NCBI RefSeq assembly: GCF_014229965.1
Contig: NZ_JABGBW010000005.1
Location: 1-64,000, forward strand
Reading direction: 5' to 3'
Length of the DNA: 64,000 nucleotides
DNA from: Peptostreptococcus canis
GTDB lineage: Bacteria; Bacillota; Clostridia; Peptostreptococcales; Peptostreptococcaceae
The notes under the pieces were generated by a model, which ran no database searches, was not told the origin of the DNA, and saw only the letters and a program-made list of their open reading frames with translations. This document shows, one piece after another, positions 1 to 8,690 of the stretch. The number at the start of each line of letters is the position of its first letter. Within the stretch, counting starts at the first letter, position 1. The translations under genes were made by a program, and so were the position numbers.

Positions 1-54
1 AGAGAAGGTGGTAGAACAGTAGCTTCTGGAGTTGTTGCGTCAATAATTGAATAA
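1..54 (+). CDS. tuf: Elongation factor Tu, C-terminal fragment
   Basis: Only the last 17 codons and the stop are in the window. They encode REGGRTVASGVVASIIE, the conserved C-terminus of EF-Tu domain 3. EF-Tu delivers aminoacyl-tRNA to the ribosome. In clostridia tuf normally closes the str operon (rpsL-rpsG-fusA-tuf) just before rpsJ. Here a terminator follows and about 7.6 kb of unrelated genes separate it from rpsJ. Confidence 0.93.
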   Translation, partial: REGGRTVASGVVASIIE

Positions 55-82
55 TTATTTGATTGAATAAATATCAAGATTT

Positions 83-114
83 AGAGAACTTAATTTTTTA
101 GGTTCTCTTTTTTT
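83..114 (+). terminator. Rho-independent terminator of tuf / str operon
   Basis: An 11-bp stem (83-93 with 98-108, one G-U pair) with a TTTT loop is followed by a T run at 108-114. It lies about 30 bases after the tuf stop and ends the str transcript. Confidence 0.9.
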
Positions 115-293
115 GTAAAATAAAAAATATATTTATACGATATTTATTTTCAAAAAATGAAAAGATTATTACTTATTAAAGAATAATTAGAAATTCAAGA
201 ATTTTATAAAATAAAAGATGATTTTAAAGGTGAAAAAGAGTATTAATTTAATATAAACGGCTAATTATATATAAAAAATAAATAATAAGGAAT

Positions 294-322
294 TTGACTA
301 TAATCTTAAAAAGGTTTAAAAT
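294..322 (+). promoter_or_regulatory. Sigma-A-type promoter for the radical SAM gene
   Basis: TTGACT (294-299), a 17-base spacer and TAAAAT (317-322). This is the only good promoter in the 384-base gap between tuf and the gene at 439. The rest of the gap is AT-rich sequence with no convincing ORF; it also holds the tuf terminator and a small dyad at 391-405. Predicted leader length is about 110 bases. Confidence 0.6.
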
Positions 323-390
323 TTAATTATAAATTTTTGAATCTTATTAGAGGGTTTTTATAAAATAGTCGTAATTTCATTATTTTTTGT

Positions 391-405
391 TAATCATGGT
401 GATTA
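391..405 (+). promoter_or_regulatory. Operator-like dyad TAATCA-TGG-TGATTA
   Basis: A perfect 6-3-6 inverted repeat lies in the leader between the predicted promoter and the ribosome-binding site of the gene at 439. It could bind a dimeric repressor or form a weak hairpin. I cannot assign a regulator. Confidence 0.25.
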
Positions 406-438
406 TAACTTATACTTGTTTTGTAAGGGGGTAGTATT

Positions 439-1827
439 ATGGGTCTTGTACATAATGTTGAACGAAAAGTTGCAAGTAAAGGGATAGAAAGTGTGATAAA
501 AAATTTAAAGGCAAATGATATTGATGGAAGAGAAAATGCCATGTTAAATCTTGTGGACATATATCAAAAATTTGCTAAAAATCTTTTTGAACAAAAAACA
601 TATGATAAAGTTAGAGAGATGATAAAAGATAGAGACGGCAAGTGGATTAATTATGTTTATAATATGATGGATAAACTTGATGTCAATGTAATGAAAATGA
701 CAGCATTGAATCTTGGTTTTACGGCTGCTTATTACGGTAAAAAAGTAATTAATGAGAAACGAAAAGAACATAATTGTAATATTCCATGGTTAATATTAAT
801 GGATCCTACAAGTGCCTGCAACTTGAAATGCAAGGGTTGTTGGGCAGCTGAATATGGACACAATCAAAGCTTATCTTTTGAAGAAATGGATGATGTAATA
901 ATTCAAGGTAAAAAATTGGGAATGTATTTTTATATGTTTACCGGTGGTGAGCCATTGATGAGAAAAAAGGATTTAATAAGATTATGTGAGAAACATAGAG
1001 ATTGTTATTTCGTAGCATTCACGAATGGAACATTAATTGATGAGGAATTTGCAGATGAAATGGTAAGAGTCGGTAACTTTTCAGTCGCACTCAGTATAGA
1101 GGGATTTGAAGAAGAAAATGATAGTAGGAGAGGCAAAGGTATATACAAAAAAGTTCTTCATGCTATGGATATATTGAATGAAAAAGGATTAATATATGGA
1201 ACATCAATTTGTTATACAAGTAAAAATATTGAAACAGTACTTTCCGATGAATTTATTGATTTATTAATAAGCAAAGGCGTAATGTACAGTTGGTTTTTCA
1301 ATTATATGCCGGTTGGAAATGATGCTGTTTTAGAGCTTATACCTACTCCGAAACAGAGAGAATATATATATCATAGAATTAGAGAATTAAGAGCATTTGA
1401 AGGTGGTAAACCTATAATGCTAATAGATTTTCAAAATGATGGAGAATATGTAGGAGGTTGTATTGCAGGAGGTAGAAATTATTTCCATATAAATTCAGCC
1501 GGTGATGCAGAGCCTTGTGTATTTATACATTATTCTAATGCAAATATAAGGGAAAATACATTATTAGAGTGTTTAAAACAGCCAATTTTTATGGAGTATA
1601 GAAAAGGTCAGCCTTTTAATGAAAATCATTTAAGACCTTGTCCGATGTTGGAAAATCCGGAATTGCTAAATGAGATGGTAAAAAGATCAAAGGCTCATTC
1701 AACAGATTTAATATCTCCTGAAGATATTGATGCACTTACTGCTAAATGTGTTCCTTATGCGAATTCATGGAAACCTACTGCAGAAAAATTATGGAGTGGG
1801 ATAGAAAATGATGTAATTAATCTTTAA
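439..1827 (+). CDS. Radical SAM protein with C-terminal cysteine-rich (SPASM/twitch-like) region
   Basis: 462 aa. The radical SAM signature CxxxCxxC is at C127, C131 and C134 and should bind the 4Fe-4S cluster that cleaves S-adenosylmethionine. The GGEP motif follows near residue 170. The C-terminal part has further cysteines (C341, C360, C401, C437), which suggests an auxiliary cluster as in SPASM/twitch enzymes that modify peptides or cofactors. The first ~110 residues are helical and specific to this subgroup. The start is an ATG behind AAGGGGG. It has its own promoter, and no precursor peptide or dedicated partner is visible nearby, so the substrate is unknown. Confidence 0.85.
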   Translation: MGLVHNVERKVASKGIESVIKNLKANDIDGRENAMLNLVDIYQKFAKNLFEQKTYDKVREMIKDRDGKWINYVYNMMDKLDVNVMKMTALNLGFTAAYYGKKVINEKRKEHNCNIPWLILMDPTSACNLKCKGCWAAEYGHNQSLSFEEMDDVIIQGKKLGMYFYMFTGGEPLMRKKDLIRLCEKHRDCYFVAFTNGTLIDEEFADEMVRVGNFSVALSIEGFEEENDSRRGKGIYKKVLHAMDILNEKGLIYGTSICYTSKNIETVLSDEFIDLLISKGVMYSWFFNYMPVGNDAVLELIPTPKQREYIYHRIRELRAFEGGKPIMLIDFQNDGEYVGGCIAGGRNYFHINSAGDAEPCVFIHYSNANIRENTLLECLKQPIFMEYRKGQPFNENHLRPCPMLENPELLNEMVKRSKAHSTDLISPEDIDALTAKCVPYANSWKPTAEKLWSGIENDVINL

Positions 1828-1841
1828 GTTATTTAAAATAA

Positions 1842-1895
1842 GTGACTTAAAATTAATAATATATTATAATTAAATAAAAGAGTAAAACATTACTC
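1842..1895 (+). promoter_or_regulatory. Promoter and adjacent dyad for the PPOX gene
   Basis: GTGACT (1842-1847), a 17-base spacer and TATAAT (1865-1870). A dyad GAGTAA-AACA-TTACTC (1880-1895) sits where the transcript would begin. It has no T tract, so it reads better as an operator or a 5' hairpin than as a terminator. Confidence 0.4.
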
Positions 1896-1931
1896 AATTA
1901 TTTATATATTATTAATTTAAGGGGGTAAATT

Positions 1932-2330
1932 ATGAAAGTATTAGATTTTTTGAAGCAGGCGAAAGTATTTTATGCGGCAACTGTAGACGGTGATCAGCCA
2001 AGGGTCAGACCATTAGGTTTTGTTATGGATTATAATGGAAAGCTTTGTTTCTATGTAGATTCTAGAGCAAATATGTATAAGCAAATGCAGATTAACCCAA
2101 AGATGGAAATAAGTGCTATCGATGAAAAAATGAATACTTTGAGATTAACAGGTAAGGCTGTATTTTTAAATAGTGAAGATGCACAGGCAAAAGCTTTGGA
2201 AGTATTTCCTATGTTAGCGAAAATGGGATATAAAGTAGGTCTTGAAGCATTCCAAGTATATAGTCTGGAAGATATAAAGATGAGTTATACTTCATTAATG
2301 GGTGAGAATTTAGAAGGAATAGAACTATAA
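1932..2330 (+). CDS. Pyridoxamine 5'-phosphate oxidase (PPOX) family flavoprotein
   Basis: 132 aa, a single split-barrel FMN-binding domain. The N-terminal stretch (FYAATVDGDQPRVRPLGFV) is the typical start of this family in anaerobic Firmicutes, where short members probably bind FMN or F420-like flavins and act as oxidoreductases of unknown substrate. It is preceded by AAGGGGG about 7 bases from the ATG and is transcribed alone, between its own promoter and a terminator. True PNP oxidase (pdxH) is unlikely because of the short length and missing C-terminal dimer segment. Confidence 0.85.
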   Translation: MKVLDFLKQAKVFYAATVDGDQPRVRPLGFVMDYNGKLCFYVDSRANMYKQMQINPKMEISAIDEKMNTLRLTGKAVFLNSEDAQAKALEVFPMLAKMGYKVGLEAFQVYSLEDIKMSYTSLMGENLEGIEL

Positions 2331-2362
2331 TATTATGTAAAAAACTAAATATGATGTTATTT

Positions 2363-2401
2363 ATGGTATCAGGTTAGTAGATGACTTGATACCATTTTTT
2401 A
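2363..2401 (+). terminator. Terminator after the PPOX gene
   Basis: A 12-bp stem (2363-2374 with 2384-2395, one G-U pair) is followed directly by a T run at 2395-2400. Confidence 0.88.
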
Positions 2402-2528
2402 TAGAAATTTTTTGAAAAATATAATGCTAAAGAAAATCAATATCATTGAAGAGGTTTTAATATTGTGTTACTATTTAATAAAAGGGTTTAAAATTAAGCA
2501 GTTTATTATACAATGGAGGGAGCTAAAG

Positions 2529-3329
2529 ATGAAAGTAAAACTAGATGGCATAGCAGAGACTTTATTAATAACTCTTTATATAAGAGCAAAGGATTATAGT
2601 AGTGACAAATCTGTTTTAAAAGATAAACTTTCATATGATATATCTAAAGAAATAGAGTATGATTTTTCAAAATTCGATAAAGCATGGGGGAGTTATTATG
2701 GAACATTAGCAAGGGCTAAAATTATGGATGATGAAATTAGTGAGTACATATATAATCATCCTAATTGTTCTGTAATATCAATAGGATGTGGATTAGATAC
2801 CAGGTTCAATAGGATAGATAATGGAAAAATAAAGTGGTATAATTTAGATTTACCCGAGGTAATAGAATTTAGAAAAAATTTCTTTAAAGAGAATAAAAGA
2901 GTAGTAAATATACCTGTATCCGTATTTGATAGAAGTTGGACTGACTTTATTGAAAAAGACAACAGGGATCTTATAATTTTTTCAGAAGGGGTGTTTATGT
3001 ACTTTGATGAAACAGAAATAAAAGAAATACTGAATATATTGGTAGATAATTTTGAAAGTTTTGAACTTCATTTAGATCTTATTTCAAAATTTATAGTAAA
3101 TAGATCTCAAAAGCATGATACTGTCCGAAATATGAATGCAGAGTTTAAATGGGGAGTAAAGGACGGTTCCGAAGTTGTAGATATTTGTCCAGAATTAAAT
3201 CAAGTGGATTTAATTAATTTTACAAAGGAAATGAAACGTATATTGCCGCTATCAAAAAAGATATTTCTTCCATTTTTTTATCTGTTCAATAATAGATTAG
3301 GAATATATAGAAAAGAAGCAAATTCTTAG
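2529..3329 (+). CDS. Class I SAM-dependent methyltransferase, LCMT/Ppm1-like
   Basis: 266 aa. Start taken at ATG 2529 because GGAGGG lies about 8 bases upstream. The frame is open for 39 more codons upstream, but that part is lysine/isoleucine-rich, lacks a ribosome-binding site and does not resemble the family. The SAM-binding motif ISIGCGLDTRF sits near residues 80-90, and FSEGVFMYF near residue 155 fits the leucine carboxyl methyltransferase-like group (PF04072). Clostridial members are widespread and mostly uncharacterised; small-molecule O-methylation is the usual inference. A G-U rich terminator follows. Confidence 0.83.
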   Translation: MKVKLDGIAETLLITLYIRAKDYSSDKSVLKDKLSYDISKEIEYDFSKFDKAWGSYYGTLARAKIMDDEISEYIYNHPNCSVISIGCGLDTRFNRIDNGKIKWYNLDLPEVIEFRKNFFKENKRVVNIPVSVFDRSWTDFIEKDNRDLIIFSEGVFMYFDETEIKEILNILVDNFESFELHLDLISKFIVNRSQKHDTVRNMNAEFKWGVKDGSEVVDICPELNQVDLINFTKEMKRILPLSKKIFLPFFYLFNNRLGIYRKEANS

Positions 3330-3364
3330 AAAAATACTAAAAAGAGTCCAAATAGAACGATATT

Positions 3365-3405
3365 TAGGTGAGGTATATAAGAAAGTATGCTTTGCCTATT
3401 TTTTT
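3365..3405 (+). terminator. Terminator after the methyltransferase gene
   Basis: A 13-position stem (3365-3377 with 3386-3398) that relies on several G-U pairs, then T7 at 3399-3405. The stem is weaker than others in the window but well placed, 36 bases after the stop. Confidence 0.6.
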
Positions 3406-3420
3406 ATATGAAGGTATAAT
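3392..3420 (+). promoter_or_regulatory. Promoter for the CWB2 wall protein
   Basis: TTGCCT (3392-3397), a 17-base spacer and TATAAT (3415-3420). The -35 box overlaps the 3' arm of the preceding terminator. Confidence 0.5.
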
Positions 3421-3489
3421 GGTAAGGAGAAGTAATATATAACTTATAAAATTATAAATAGGATTTAAATTTATAAGGAGGGGATTTTA

Positions 3490-4899
3490 ATGGATAGATA
3501 TAAAGTCATAAATTATAATAAAAATTATAAAAATAGAGTTAACTACGGTAAAAAAATAATAAAAACCATATCAATAACAATAATGTCTTCGGTTATTTTC
3601 TTTGGTGGAATAGTAAAATCCGAAAATAACGGTAAATATACAAGATATAGTGGCTATAATAGAGTTAATACATCAGTAGAATCAGCAAAAACATATAATA
3701 GCGATACTTTGGTAATAGCCCCGGCATATAGTTATCAAGATGCCATAAGTGCTATGAATATAGCTAATAGATATAATGGCAGATTAGTGCTGGCAAATAA
3801 GGATTCTAGTTTAGGGATTTTTGATTCCGACAAGACGATAAAGAATGTATTTATTGTAGGGGGAGATTCTGGAGATAGACAAATATCGAATAAAATAGAT
3901 GATAGATTTAGATCAAGAGCCAAAATAAAAAGGATAATAGGTAAAAATATATATGAAACAAACAGAAAAACACTGGAATTATCCGGATATAAAACAGTCG
4001 GAGTTGCTACTGGGAGAGTATACGCGGATGCTTTAAGCGCATATTCAATTATAAGAGAAGAAGGAATTGGGATAATGCTCGTTGATGGAGAAAAGGCATA
4101 TAATGCTTCCGGATATACTGTAAAATATACTTTTGGAGGAAAAAGCACAGTCAGACAGGATGGTGGATACAGGATATCCGGGAGAGATAGATATGATACT
4201 TCAAATAAAATAGCTAGAAAAACGGCATATAAAAATATAGTATTTGTAGATGGAAGAAATTATGCTGATTCTATGAGTGCTATCAATATTACTAACTCCA
4301 AAAATTCTGATATACTTTTAGTTCCAAGAGTCAAAAATCAGGAAACTATATCCCTTGCACAGGAGGCTAATGAACTTTTTGTAGTCGGTGGTTCTAAATC
4401 TGTTGAAGACGCATATTTAAAGCAAGCAATTGATGGAACTTTAGTATCTAATACCACAATTGTCAATTATGCGGATGGTTTTATTAGAATAGTAATTCCT
4501 TCTACTTTAGCCGGAAATATTGCGTATAAACCGATAAACAGTGTTGCAGAAGACGAAACGGCAATTACTTTATATTCAAAATATCATTTTGATAGATCTT
4601 CTAATAAAAACGAACCGGAAGGATATATATGTGATATCGCAGTAGTAGATTCGGATTTTTCTTATCCGTCTACATATGTTGAAATCGGAAGAGTTTATAA
4701 AAATGGAGTTGAGAAAAAAGTGTTGGTATTTTTATCTGTAGAGCCATCTTTTTCTGACCAATCTCCAAATTCCATAAACACATTTAAAAACAATTATAGA
4801 GCTGCATTTGGAATACTTAGAAATAATATACAGGCAATTGATGGAGCTGTATATAAGAAATCAGGAGGAGATCCTTTAAAAAAATATGAAATGAAATAA
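3490..4899 (+). CDS. Secreted cell-wall protein with three CWB2 repeats
   Basis: 469 aa. A basic N-terminus and hydrophobic segment (about residues 25-45) form a signal peptide. Three CWB2 (PF04122) repeats follow: RYSGYNRVNTS near 52, RIIGKNIYETN near 152 and RISGRDRYDTS near 227. In Clostridioides difficile such triplets form the trimeric module that holds S-layer proteins to the anionic wall polymer. The remaining ~145 residues (about 325-469) match nothing I recognise and are presumably the exposed functional part. GGAGGGG precedes the ATG. Confidence 0.88.
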   Translation: MDRYKVINYNKNYKNRVNYGKKIIKTISITIMSSVIFFGGIVKSENNGKYTRYSGYNRVNTSVESAKTYNSDTLVIAPAYSYQDAISAMNIANRYNGRLVLANKDSSLGIFDSDKTIKNVFIVGGDSGDRQISNKIDDRFRSRAKIKRIIGKNIYETNRKTLELSGYKTVGVATGRVYADALSAYSIIREEGIGIMLVDGEKAYNASGYTVKYTFGGKSTVRQDGGYRISGRDRYDTSNKIARKTAYKNIVFVDGRNYADSMSAINITNSKNSDILLVPRVKNQETISLAQEANELFVVGGSKSVEDAYLKQAIDGTLVSNTTIVNYADGFIRIVIPSTLAGNIAYKPINSVAEDETAITLYSKYHFDRSSNKNEPEGYICDIAVVDSDFSYPSTYVEIGRVYKNGVEKKVLVFLSVEPSFSDQSPNSINTFKNNYRAAFGILRNNIQAIDGAVYKKSGGDPLKKYEMK

Positions 4900-4938
4900 A
4901 AATTTATAAATAATACGTTCATGTAAAGAATTTGATTG

Positions 4939-4966
4939 TTGACATATGTATTATAGTTGTTACATA
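4939..4966 (+). promoter_or_regulatory. Promoter for the zinc-ribbon protein
   Basis: A perfect -35 box TTGACA (4939-4944), a 16-base spacer and TACATA (4961-4966). Confidence 0.5.
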
Positions 4967-5010
4967 AATATAAATCAAAAAAAATTTTAAATCTAAAGAG
5001 GTATGGTGAA

Positions 5011-5412
5011 ATGTATTGTAAGAATTGTGGTATAAAAATAAGTAGGTTTGCCAGTGTTTGCAAAGAATGTGGAACTCCTATTCGCAGTGAAAAGACGGCT
5101 AAAAAAAAGAACGCAACATTTTCTGACAGCAAAGATATAAATAATGGTGCAGATATTAGAAATAATACGAGAAAAACCAAGGTCAATACATCTAAAAAAA
5201 TAGACAATAGAGAAATAAGTAATAAACATATGGATATTAGGTTTGATAAAACTATTATTGGTTGGATACTATTAGGGCTTACGTTTCCGGCGATAGGTTT
5301 CTTCATATTTTTAATTAAAAAGAAGAGTAATCCTTCGTTTGCAATTAAAGTATTAACAGGAACGGTAATAGGAGCATTTATTTTGATAATTATGAATATA
5401 TTAACACGTTAA
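5011..5412 (+). CDS. Zinc-ribbon membrane protein
   Basis: 133 aa. Start taken at ATG 5011, where AAAGAGG is correctly spaced; the frame extends 18 codons further without a site. The N-terminus holds two CxxC knuckles (MYCKNCG and CKECG, residues 2-25) that form a zinc ribbon. A polar, basic linker of about 50 residues follows, then two hydrophobic helices (about 75-95 and 107-128). Proteins of this layout are common in Firmicutes and their role is unknown. The gene converges on the minus-strand gene at 5629. Confidence 0.75.
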   Translation: MYCKNCGIKISRFASVCKECGTPIRSEKTAKKKNATFSDSKDINNGADIRNNTRKTKVNTSKKIDNREISNKHMDIRFDKTIIGWILLGLTFPAIGFFIFLIKKKSNPSFAIKVLTGTVIGAFILIIMNILTR

Positions 5413-5515
5413 TTTTGAGTGTATAGAATTTTTTTCTGTAAATTAACTTTCTGTGATTGGGTAGTTAATAAACTATGAAAACACTTTATGAATACAACAA
5501 TGACACATAATTTAA

Positions 5516-5556
5516 AAAGGAAAGAGAATTTCAAATAGTTGTGTTCTCTTTCCTTT
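5516..5556. terminator. Bidirectional terminator between convergent genes
   Basis: A perfect 13-bp stem (5516-5528 with 5544-5556) lies between the plus gene ending at 5412 and the minus gene ending at 5629. The T run is better on the minus strand (CCTTTTT) than on the plus strand. Confidence 0.75.
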
Positions 5557-5628
5557 ATACTTTAAAAAATACTTTTCTTATAAATTAATAAAATTATAAA
5601 TATTTAATAATTTACTTTTTTCATAGCT

Positions 5629-6702
5629 TCATCCTATTAATACATGTGAATTAAACTTTCTTTCATAGTCTTTTTCTTTGATAATATTGATTTTTTTATG
5701 TTTTATTAATTTAAAGTCCTTGTTATAAATTGAAATACTATTTTTAGAAACAAAGATTACATTACTCTTTCTATCCAAACTGATGGATTGAGGGTATTCA
5801 TCTAATGAAATACTCTTGACTTGTTTTCTATTCATGTCTATATAGAGCAAATCTTTTTTATTTCTAAAAGCAACAAGATTGACATCCTCCTGTAAAATAA
5901 TCTTATCATTTACTAATATTAAATCTGCAAACACATATTTATAATCTTTATTTGGTATTATAATATTTGATTTTTTTTTCGTTTTAAAGTTGTATTTAGT
6001 CAAAATGTATTCACTAATTTGACCTTTTTCATTGTCTTCAATGTATTTACCAAGTATATAGGCAGTGTCATCATTTAAATATGTGTATAGAACTTCATTG
6101 ATTCCTTCTATAGATAGTTCAGATTTCTTTTTCATATGATTATATAGAGTAACTTTATTCTTATCATTTATATAATAATACAAATCTGATTTATATTCGA
6201 AAATTGATGGGGATAAAGTCTTACTTATTTTTTCATTCTTAGCCGGAGTATTTTTTTCTTTATCAAAAACACCAATATTAGAAGCTCCCAGTAGTATTTC
6301 TACAGTATAAATATTTTTTTCACCAACATGAAAATAGCTAGGATAATTATTAACTTTTAGTTTAGTTTGTTTGAAATTTTTTTTATCAACTTTTAACAAA
6401 TCATTGTTATTAGAAAATATACTTGAATCCTGAACGAAATAAAATGAATCCTTATCTTGTTCAACCTTATTATAATTGAATACTCTCAAAAAATCTTTTG
6501 CATCTAAATATATTTTTCCAATATTTTCCAAAGATTTATCCATAAAATTAATTTCTGGTTTATTATCACCTTGAACCGTTACTATACCAATATAGTAATC
6601 TTTTGTAAATAGCCCGCTTTTTTTATTTCCTGAAAATATAAATATAACAAAAACTGCTAATAGAGTTACTATCCCGAAAATTAGAAATATTGTCTTTTTC
6701 AT
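5629..6702 (-). CDS. Membrane-anchored extracytoplasmic protein, propeller-like, function unknown
   Basis: 357 aa. One N-terminal hydrophobic helix (residues 4-24) acts as signal anchor; there is no lipobox cysteine. The rest is a series of short beta-strand units with alternating aromatic residues (YYIGIV, FYFVQD, LYYYIN, TAYILG, LLYIDM, VIFVSK), which suggests a beta-propeller outside the membrane. I recognise no catalytic motif. A strong site (AAGGAGG) precedes the ATG, and a promoter with a -35 box lies directly upstream. The gene is monocistronic. Confidence 0.7.
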   Translation of the reverse strand: MKKTIFLIFGIVTLLAVFVIFIFSGNKKSGLFTKDYYIGIVTVQGDNKPEINFMDKSLENIGKIYLDAKDFLRVFNYNKVEQDKDSFYFVQDSSIFSNNNDLLKVDKKNFKQTKLKVNNYPSYFHVGEKNIYTVEILLGASNIGVFDKEKNTPAKNEKISKTLSPSIFEYKSDLYYYINDKNKVTLYNHMKKKSELSIEGINEVLYTYLNDDTAYILGKYIEDNEKGQISEYILTKYNFKTKKKSNIIIPNKDYKYVFADLILVNDKIILQEDVNLVAFRNKKDLLYIDMNRKQVKSISLDEYPQSISLDRKSNVIFVSKNSISIYNKDFKLIKHKKINIIKEKDYERKFNSHVLIG

Positions 6703-6732
6703 AAGACCTCCTTATTACACTTTATAACCATA

Positions 6733-6760
6733 ATTATATACATTTTGATATTTTTTTCAA
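6733..6760 (-). promoter_or_regulatory. Promoter for the minus-strand gene at 5629-6702
   Basis: Read on the minus strand: TTGAAA (6755-6760), a 16-base spacer and TATAAT (6733-6738), ending about 30 bases before the start codon. Confidence 0.6.
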
Positions 6761-6830
6761 TGTTCAGATATTTGTCTAAAAAAGCCTAAAATCGCTTAAA
6801 ATATTTATATTTCAATAAAAACTAAAAATA

Positions 6831-7013
6831 TTAAAATTTTGTTTTGTGATATCTATATAAGAAGTCAGACTCGAGATTCTTCGAAAGGCTGGCTTTTTTA
6901 TTGCTGTTTAATAAAAATATATCTAAAGAATTTTTGCCTGATGGACTTACTCTATATATTTTATTTAAATTTACAATGTATTTTGAAGACGATTTAAAAA
7001 AATAATTCGGCAA
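6831..7013 (-). pseudogene. LytTR DNA-binding domain remnant
   Basis: A 60-codon minus-strand frame with no usable ribosome-binding site. SKYIVNLNKIYRV and ASLSKNLESDFLYRY follow the C-terminal half of the LytTR domain (a conserved YIVNLNKI segment, then an S-R/K region before the last helix). The receiver domain and first half of LytTR are absent. It lies back to back with an ABC ATPase relic, and LytTR regulators often sit beside such exporters, so both are probably leftovers of one lost locus. Confidence 0.5.
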
Positions 7014-7020
7014 TCTATTA

Positions 7021-7452
7021 TGTAGAAGAAAGAGAAGAGATGTGGGAATAATATTTCAACAATATAATCTGATAAGAGTTTTAACAGTACGAGAAAATAT
7101 TGAGTTACAAATGAGATTGGATCACAAAATACCGGATGCATCTTTTGTGGAATATATTTTGAATAAATTAGGATTGAAAGACGTTCAAGACAAATATCCG
7201 GATCAGATTTCCGGTGGCCAAAAGCAAAGGGTAGCTATTGGAAGAGCTTTGCTTACAAAGCCGATGTTACTTCTGGCAGATGAACCTACCGGGAATTTAG
7301 ACTCCTCAACGGGGATAGAAATAATGAATCTAATAAAGGAAATATCAAAGGAGAGTAAGCAAACTATTATATTAATTACTCATGATAACAATGTGGCAAG
7401 ATATGCGGATAGGGTCATAAATATAAAAGATGGAACTATATTAGAACGCTAA
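7021..7452 (+). pseudogene. MacB/LolD-type ABC transporter ATPase, 5'-truncated
   Basis: The frame retains the Q-loop (GIIFQQYNL), the signature [15 protein letters not shown], Walker B LLLADEPTGNLD and the switch histidine ITHD. The P-loop and the first ~90 residues are missing. A stop at 7003-7005 closes the frame, and homology starts near 7027 (RRKRRDVGIIF). No permease follows. Without Walker A it cannot bind ATP normally, so I treat it as a decayed exporter gene. A strong terminator follows. Confidence 0.88.
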
Positions 7453-7474
7453 ATAAAAGTATTGAAAAAACTTC

Positions 7475-7505
7475 AAAAAAAGCTTGCATATGCAGGCTTT
7501 TTTTG
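7475..7505 (+). terminator. Terminator before the S10 operon
   Basis: A 13-bp A/T-flanked stem (7475-7487 with 7492-7504, one G-U pair), with the 3' arm merging into T7. Confidence 0.88.
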
Positions 7506-7522
7506 TTAAAATAATCTAGTAC

Positions 7523-7630
7523 GCTCATGTAAATGAGCAAGTTTTGGGTGGATAAATTCAAAAATCGATTAGGAAATTACGACACACCCGGAACAGTGTA
7601 TCGGTATTTGATTTATCTGGCCAGGTAAAT
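7523..7630 (+). promoter_or_regulatory. Leader region of the S10 operon, possible ribosomal-protein autoregulatory RNA
   Basis: About 145 bases separate the terminator from rpsJ. They hold hairpin GCTCAT-GTAA-ATGAGC (7523-7538) and a 7-bp hairpin with a 6-base loop just before the ribosome-binding site (7611-7630). S10 leaders in other bacteria respond to L4; whether this one does is inference. I could not place a good promoter. Confidence 0.35.
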
Positions 7631-7652
7631 AAAATCAGAAGGAGGGACTAAA

Positions 7653-7964
7653 ATGGCTAAGAATGAAAAGATAAGAATAAGATTAAAATCATATGATCAT
7701 AAGTTGTTAGATTATTCAGCTAGCAAATTGGTTGAAACAGCTAAAAAAGCTGGTTCACAGGTAGCAGGTCCAATACCTCTTCCAACAGAGAAGAAGGTTG
7801 TGACAATCTTAAGAGCTGTACATAAGTACAAAGACTCTAGAGAGCAGTTCGAAATAAGAACTCACAAAAGACTAATTGATATAGCTAATCCAACACCAAA
7901 GACAGTTGACTCATTAATGAAGCTTGACTTACCGGCTGGTGTTGATATAGAAATCAAGTTATAG
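7653..7964 (+). CDS. rpsJ: 30S ribosomal protein S10
   Basis: 103 aa, full length. It contains the S10/NusE core ([14 protein letters not shown]) and the GPIPLPTEK loop, and ends in VDIEIKL. It is part of the 30S head and pairs with NusB in antitermination. GGAGGG lies 8 bases before the ATG. It is the first gene of the S10 operon and is followed by rplC after 75 bases. Confidence 0.98.
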   Translation: MAKNEKIRIRLKSYDHKLLDYSASKLVETAKKAGSQVAGPIPLPTEKKVVTILRAVHKYKDSREQFEIRTHKRLIDIANPTPKTVDSLMKLDLPAGVDIEIKL

Positions 7965-8039
7965 ACCGCCTAAGATAGTGATATCTTAGAATGATTATTG
8001 GAAAACCGATAATCCGCTGTAAGAAAATAGGAGGTAAAA

Positions 8040-8666
8040 ATGAAAGGAATATTAGGAAAGAAAATAGGTATGACTCAGGTATTTACTGCAGAAGGTTCAG
8101 TAGTACCAGTAACAGTTGTAGAAGCAGGTCCTGTTGTAATCACTCAGATTAAGACAATGGAAAATGATGGTTACCAGGCAATACAGATAGGTTACCAAGA
8201 TGCTAAAGAAAAAGCTCTTAATAAGCCAGAAAAAGGACATCTTGCAAAAGCAGGTGCACTAAAGAAACATCTTAAGGAATTCAGAATGGATTCATTAGAA
8301 GGTTTTGAAGTAGGTCAGGAAATAAAAGCTGATTTATTTGCCGAAGGAGAAAAGATAGATGTAACTGGTATCTCAAAAGGTAAGGGATTCCAGGGTCCAA
8401 TAAAGAGACATGGACAGAGTAGAGGTCCGGAATCTCATGGTTCCAGATATCACAGAAGACCAGGTTCAATGGGTGCTTGTTCTTATCCGGGTAGAGTTTT
8501 CAAGAACAAGAAACTTGCTGGACACATGGGAAGTGTGAAAGTAACTGTTAAGAATCTTGAAGTGGTAAAAGTAGACGCTGAAAAGAATCTTTTATTAATA
8601 AAGGGTGCTATACCGGGTGCTAAGGGTTCAGTTGTTACTGTTAAAGAAGCACTTTGCGCTAACTAA
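8040..8666 (+). CDS. rplC: 50S ribosomal protein L3
   Basis: 208 aa, normal length. [15 protein letters not shown] at the N-terminus and [12 protein letters not shown] near residue 118 are diagnostic of L3, which helps nucleate 50S assembly near the peptidyl-transferase centre. Second gene of the S10 operon, with AGGAGG before its ATG. Confidence 0.98.
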   Translation: MKGILGKKIGMTQVFTAEGSVVPVTVVEAGPVVITQIKTMENDGYQAIQIGYQDAKEKALNKPEKGHLAKAGALKKHLKEFRMDSLEGFEVGQEIKADLFAEGEKIDVTGISKGKGFQGPIKRHGQSRGPESHGSRYHRRPGSMGACSYPGRVFKNKKLAGHMGSVKVTVKNLEVVKVDAEKNLLLIKGAIPGAKGSVVTVKEALCAN

Positions 8667-8690
8667 TCATAGAGGAAAGGAGGATTAACA

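Noticed and set aside
2412-2528. Longer N-terminus for the methyltransferase
   Set aside because: No ribosome-binding site, unlike the family, and GGAGGG marks ATG 2529.
7042-7452. Complete ABC ATPase starting at GTG 7042
   Set aside because: It lacks Walker A and has no ribosome-binding site, so it is a truncated relic.
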